The position numbers and the translations under genes are program-made. Shown piece by piece: positions 5,867 through 7,733 of a stretch of DNA of 7,733 bases. A model generated the notes under the pieces. It saw only the letters and a program-made list of their open reading frames with translations, ran no database searches and was not told the origin of the DNA. Positions within the stretch are counted from its first letter, which is position 1. Every line of letters starts with the position of its first letter. The DNA lies in assembly GCA_027017505.1 (NCBI GenBank), contig JALUQR010000198.1, positions 1 through 7,733 of the forward strand, given 5' to 3'. The stretch comes from a bacterium. GTDB taxonomy: Bacteria; Desulfobacterota; GWC2-55-46; DRQE01.

Positions 5867-7309
5867 TTACCAGCCTCTTAGAGGTTTGACCCTCTGCAGT
5901 CTCGTAAGATACCTTGCTATTACCATGGTCACGCCGAATACCACGAGCCATGCGAAGTACACCGCTATGGTGCTGTAGATTTCAGTGCCTGGCATCTGTA
6001 CCGCATATCTGCGTGGTGTGCCGAACACCCCGGAGTAAAGGAACATGGCCACCACACCGTATGCACCTATGAACCATGTCCACAGACCAACCTTGTCCTC
6101 AAGTGTATCCCTGCATCCGCCGAGCTGTTCCGTCAGATGATACAGTGCACCCACGAAGATGAACGATGCGCCTGCAAGAAGGTATGTGTGGAAGTGGCCT
6201 GGAACGAACATGGTGTTGTGGAACTGCTGGTTAAAGCCCGCATCCATAACAGCTGCAAAACCACCTATGGCCCATCCCATAAGCCCCAGGAAGAAGTAAA
6301 GGGGTGCAACAGTCCACTTCATGCCAGACCTGTACACCAGTATAAGAGCGCCTATTATGGTAACCACCGTTGCAGGAAATGCAGCCATGTAGGAGCCAAA
6401 CACACCTATCACCTGGAAGGCCAGTGGCTGTACAAAGTCCTGCAACAGATGGTGCAGATAAGCCAGTGTAACAGCTATGAAGGCGGTGTTCCAGGATATG
6501 GCAACTATCTTGTTGGACTTCCAGGGTCTGCCAGCGTATCTTGGAAGGATCTCATAGACCACCGCAGCACCCATGTACATGACCATGTTCATGAGAATGT
6601 GACCGAAGTAGTATATGAGGTTCTTTATGAAGAGGTAATCTATGTAATAGGATGGATTCGACCAGTATATGAGCTGTTGAACAACTGTTATGCTACCCGC
6701 AAAGAGCGAGAGTATACCGCACAGGGATGTAACCGTGGATATTATTACCACAGGAGGTGGTGCGTTATCAGGGGTCTCGTTGCCCCATATGAGGTTCCAT
6801 CCCATACAGCTTGCAAAGCCATACTTTCTGGAGCAGGAGACGATCACATCAGCCCACGCTATGAACATGGCTATGATAACGCACATGATTACCAGAAGGT
6901 AAAGTGCTCCTGCCCACTCGTCCCATGCTCCTGCTGATTTGAACGGCAGGGGATAGAGGTATGTCCATCCAGAACCGTAATAGCCCATGAGTGTACAGAC
7001 CAGAAGCGAGACCACCGCAGCACCTATTATGCCGAACATTATCATCATAAGGTTCATGCTGAGCCTTACATGCTTGCTCAGCGAATACCACATCATGGCA
7101 GTCATGCCCGTCATGAGAGAACCCGCAACACCAACCGAATGGAGTGTTACAAACTCGTAGAGCACATCAGGCCTTAACTCTATGAAACCACCCTGACTCG
7201 TTCTGGCTATTACTCCAAAGAATAGGGTCGCACCATAGAGCACAATGGTTATTGCCCCTATACCCAGAGCAATGCCAGCTGTTCTTCTTTGATAGAAAGA
7301 GTCAGTCAT
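5867..7309 (-). CDS. Second heme-copper oxidoreductase subunit I lacking the active-site Tyr (Asn241)
   Basis: This 480-aa polytopic protein is a second, divergent heme-copper catalytic subunit. The low-spin heme ligands are H57 (TLHSVG) and H374, the high-spin heme ligand is H372 (both in PGHFHTY), and the CuB ligands are H237 (FGHILMN), H286 and H287 (YLHHLLQD). GTPRRYAV is the propionate-binding motif. The residue at H237+4, normally the cross-linked Tyr, is Asn241. Tyr252 (H+15) is kept as in the other subunit. Y284, two residues before the HH pair, is the only nearby tyrosine on the following helix; whether it points to the active site is unknown. The gene starts 12 bases after the stop of its CuA subunit II, with AGGAGGTGG at 7313-7321. 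It differs too much from the 501-aa paralogue to be a recent duplicate. It could be an NO reductase of an unusual family or another small-molecule reductase. Confidence 0.92.
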   Translation of the reverse strand: MTDSFYQRRTAGIALGIGAITIVLYGATLFFGVIARTSQGGFIELRPDVLYEFVTLHSVGVAGSLMTGMTAMMWYSLSKHVRLSMNLMMIMFGIIGAAVVSLLVCTLMGYYGSGWTYLYPLPFKSAGAWDEWAGALYLLVIMCVIIAMFIAWADVIVSCSRKYGFASCMGWNLIWGNETPDNAPPPVVIISTVTSLCGILSLFAGSITVVQQLIYWSNPSYYIDYLFIKNLIYYFGHILMNMVMYMGAAVVYEILPRYAGRPWKSNKIVAISWNTAFIAVTLAYLHHLLQDFVQPLAFQVIGVFGSYMAAFPATVVTIIGALILVYRSGMKWTVAPLYFFLGLMGWAIGGFAAVMDAGFNQQFHNTMFVPGHFHTYLLAGASFIFVGALYHLTEQLGGCRDTLEDKVGLWTWFIGAYGVVAMFLYSGVFGTPRRYAVQMPGTEIYSTIAVYFAWLVVFGVTMVIARYLTRLQRVKPLRGW

Positions 7310-7321
7310 TTTCCACCTCCT

Positions 7322-7733
7322 CTATTTTACCTCAAATTCTGTCATCATTATGTGATGTGCCAGTCCACAGTACTCAAGACACCATACCTCGTATTTTCCA
7401 GGCTCTGTGAAGTTCACATACAGACGGTTCACATAATCTGGCATCGCCTGTGTCTGTGCTACAAGCCAGCCATCCTTGTAGATGCCAAAACCGTGGTTAA
7501 CATCTGAAGAGGTAACATCAAACCTCACCCAGCCCATGGGAAGCTCTGTCTCTGAGAGTTCAAACATAAACTGGCTTGCCATAACCTTTACAACATGGGG
7601 CTTGCCAGTAACCCTCGCCTCCATTATCTGAGGATAGGGAAATGAATAGATACCCACACCAAAGAGTATAACGCTTACTATCAGAAGTCCCCAGAAATAC
7701 TCCCTTCTCAGCCTGTAACCCCTCTCGGTAACG
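7322..7733 (-). CDS. Heme-copper oxidoreductase subunit II with CuA site, N-terminus beyond the window (partial)
   Basis: The frame is open to the right edge, giving 136 visible residues. A GTG at 7657 lies inside the membrane span, so it is not the start. The visible protein begins VTERGYRLRR, enters a hydrophobic helix (visible residues about 12-30, YFWGLLIVSVILFGVGIYS) and continues into a cupredoxin domain. The CuA ligands are complete: the His in DVNHGFGI and C, E, C, H and M in WCLEYCGLAHHIM. Compared with the 168-residue subunit II of ba3 oxidase, probably only a few tens of residues are missing. It should pass electrons to the 480-aa subunit I, whose start lies 12 bases after this stop. 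Its CuA loop is nearly the same as that of the other subunit II in the window. Confidence 0.92.
   Translation of the reverse strand, partial: VTERGYRLRREYFWGLLIVSVILFGVGIYSFPYPQIMEARVTGKPHVVKVMASQFMFELSETELPMGWVRFDVTSSDVNHGFGIYKDGWLVAQTQAMPDYVNRLYVNFTEPGKYEVWCLEYCGLAHHIMMTEFEVK

Noticed and set aside
6137..6937. Long plus-strand open frame (266 codons) opposite the 480-aa subunit I.
   Set aside because: The other strand encodes a clear heme-copper subunit with all ligands. The antisense frame has odd composition, rich in His, Cys and Tyr, no domain and no good ribosome binding site. It is a shadow of the real gene.
7322..7657. Subunit II starting at the GTG at 7657.
   Set aside because: The frame stays open to the window edge, and the upstream codons encode the rest of the membrane helix and a positively charged N-terminus. 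The GTG is internal and the gene is partial.
1..7733. CRISPR arrays, insertion sequences, tRNA or rRNA genes, attachment sites.
   Set aside because: No regularly spaced repeats, transposase-like frames, terminal inverted repeats or RNA gene signatures were seen by eye.

Overview
The window is a dense respiratory gene cluster. All large genes lie on the minus strand and are read from right to left. One 49-residue membrane-peptide gene at the left edge runs on the plus strand. Strong Shine-Dalgarno sequences precede most genes. Codon choice (many AGG/AGA arginines and ATA isoleucines) and intermediate GC suggest a thermophilic or chemolithotrophic bacterium, perhaps near Nitrospirota, Aquificota or a neighbouring lineage. 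That placement is a weak guess; no marker gene is present.

Right part (7733 to 5867): a CuA-type subunit II, cut by the window edge, followed by a heme-copper subunit I (480 aa). Middle part (5823 to 3295): a 60-aa acidic single-span membrane protein, a second CuA subunit II (175 aa), a second heme-copper subunit I (501 aa), and two very small membrane-peptide genes of 48 and 29 aa. Both catalytic subunits keep the heme and CuB histidines. Both lack the tyrosine that is normally four residues after the first CuB histidine and is cross-linked to it in oxygen reductases: one has Gln, the other Asn. This makes nitric oxide reduction, or another non-canonical reaction, a serious alternative to oxygen reduction.

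Left part (3299 to 334): a perfect 15-bp hairpin and a good sigma70-type promoter separate the oxidase-like genes from a second transcription unit. That unit holds a SCO/SenC copper chaperone, an unusual fusion of cytochrome b with two [4Fe-4S] clusters and an MvhD/FlpD-type iron-sulfur domain, and a membrane-anchored protein of unknown function. The order subunit II, subunit I, SenC, small membrane protein recalls the norSY-senC-orf1 cluster of ammonia oxidisers (putative sNOR), here with the fusion inserted.

Working model (inference): SCO helps to load copper into the CuA sites. The two subunit I/II pairs reduce a small electron acceptor with electrons from a periplasmic donor. The cytochrome b fusion links the quinone pool to cytoplasmic iron-sulfur carriers. 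No Rieske protein, cytochrome c, HdrA, tRNA, rRNA, mobile element or CRISPR array is seen.
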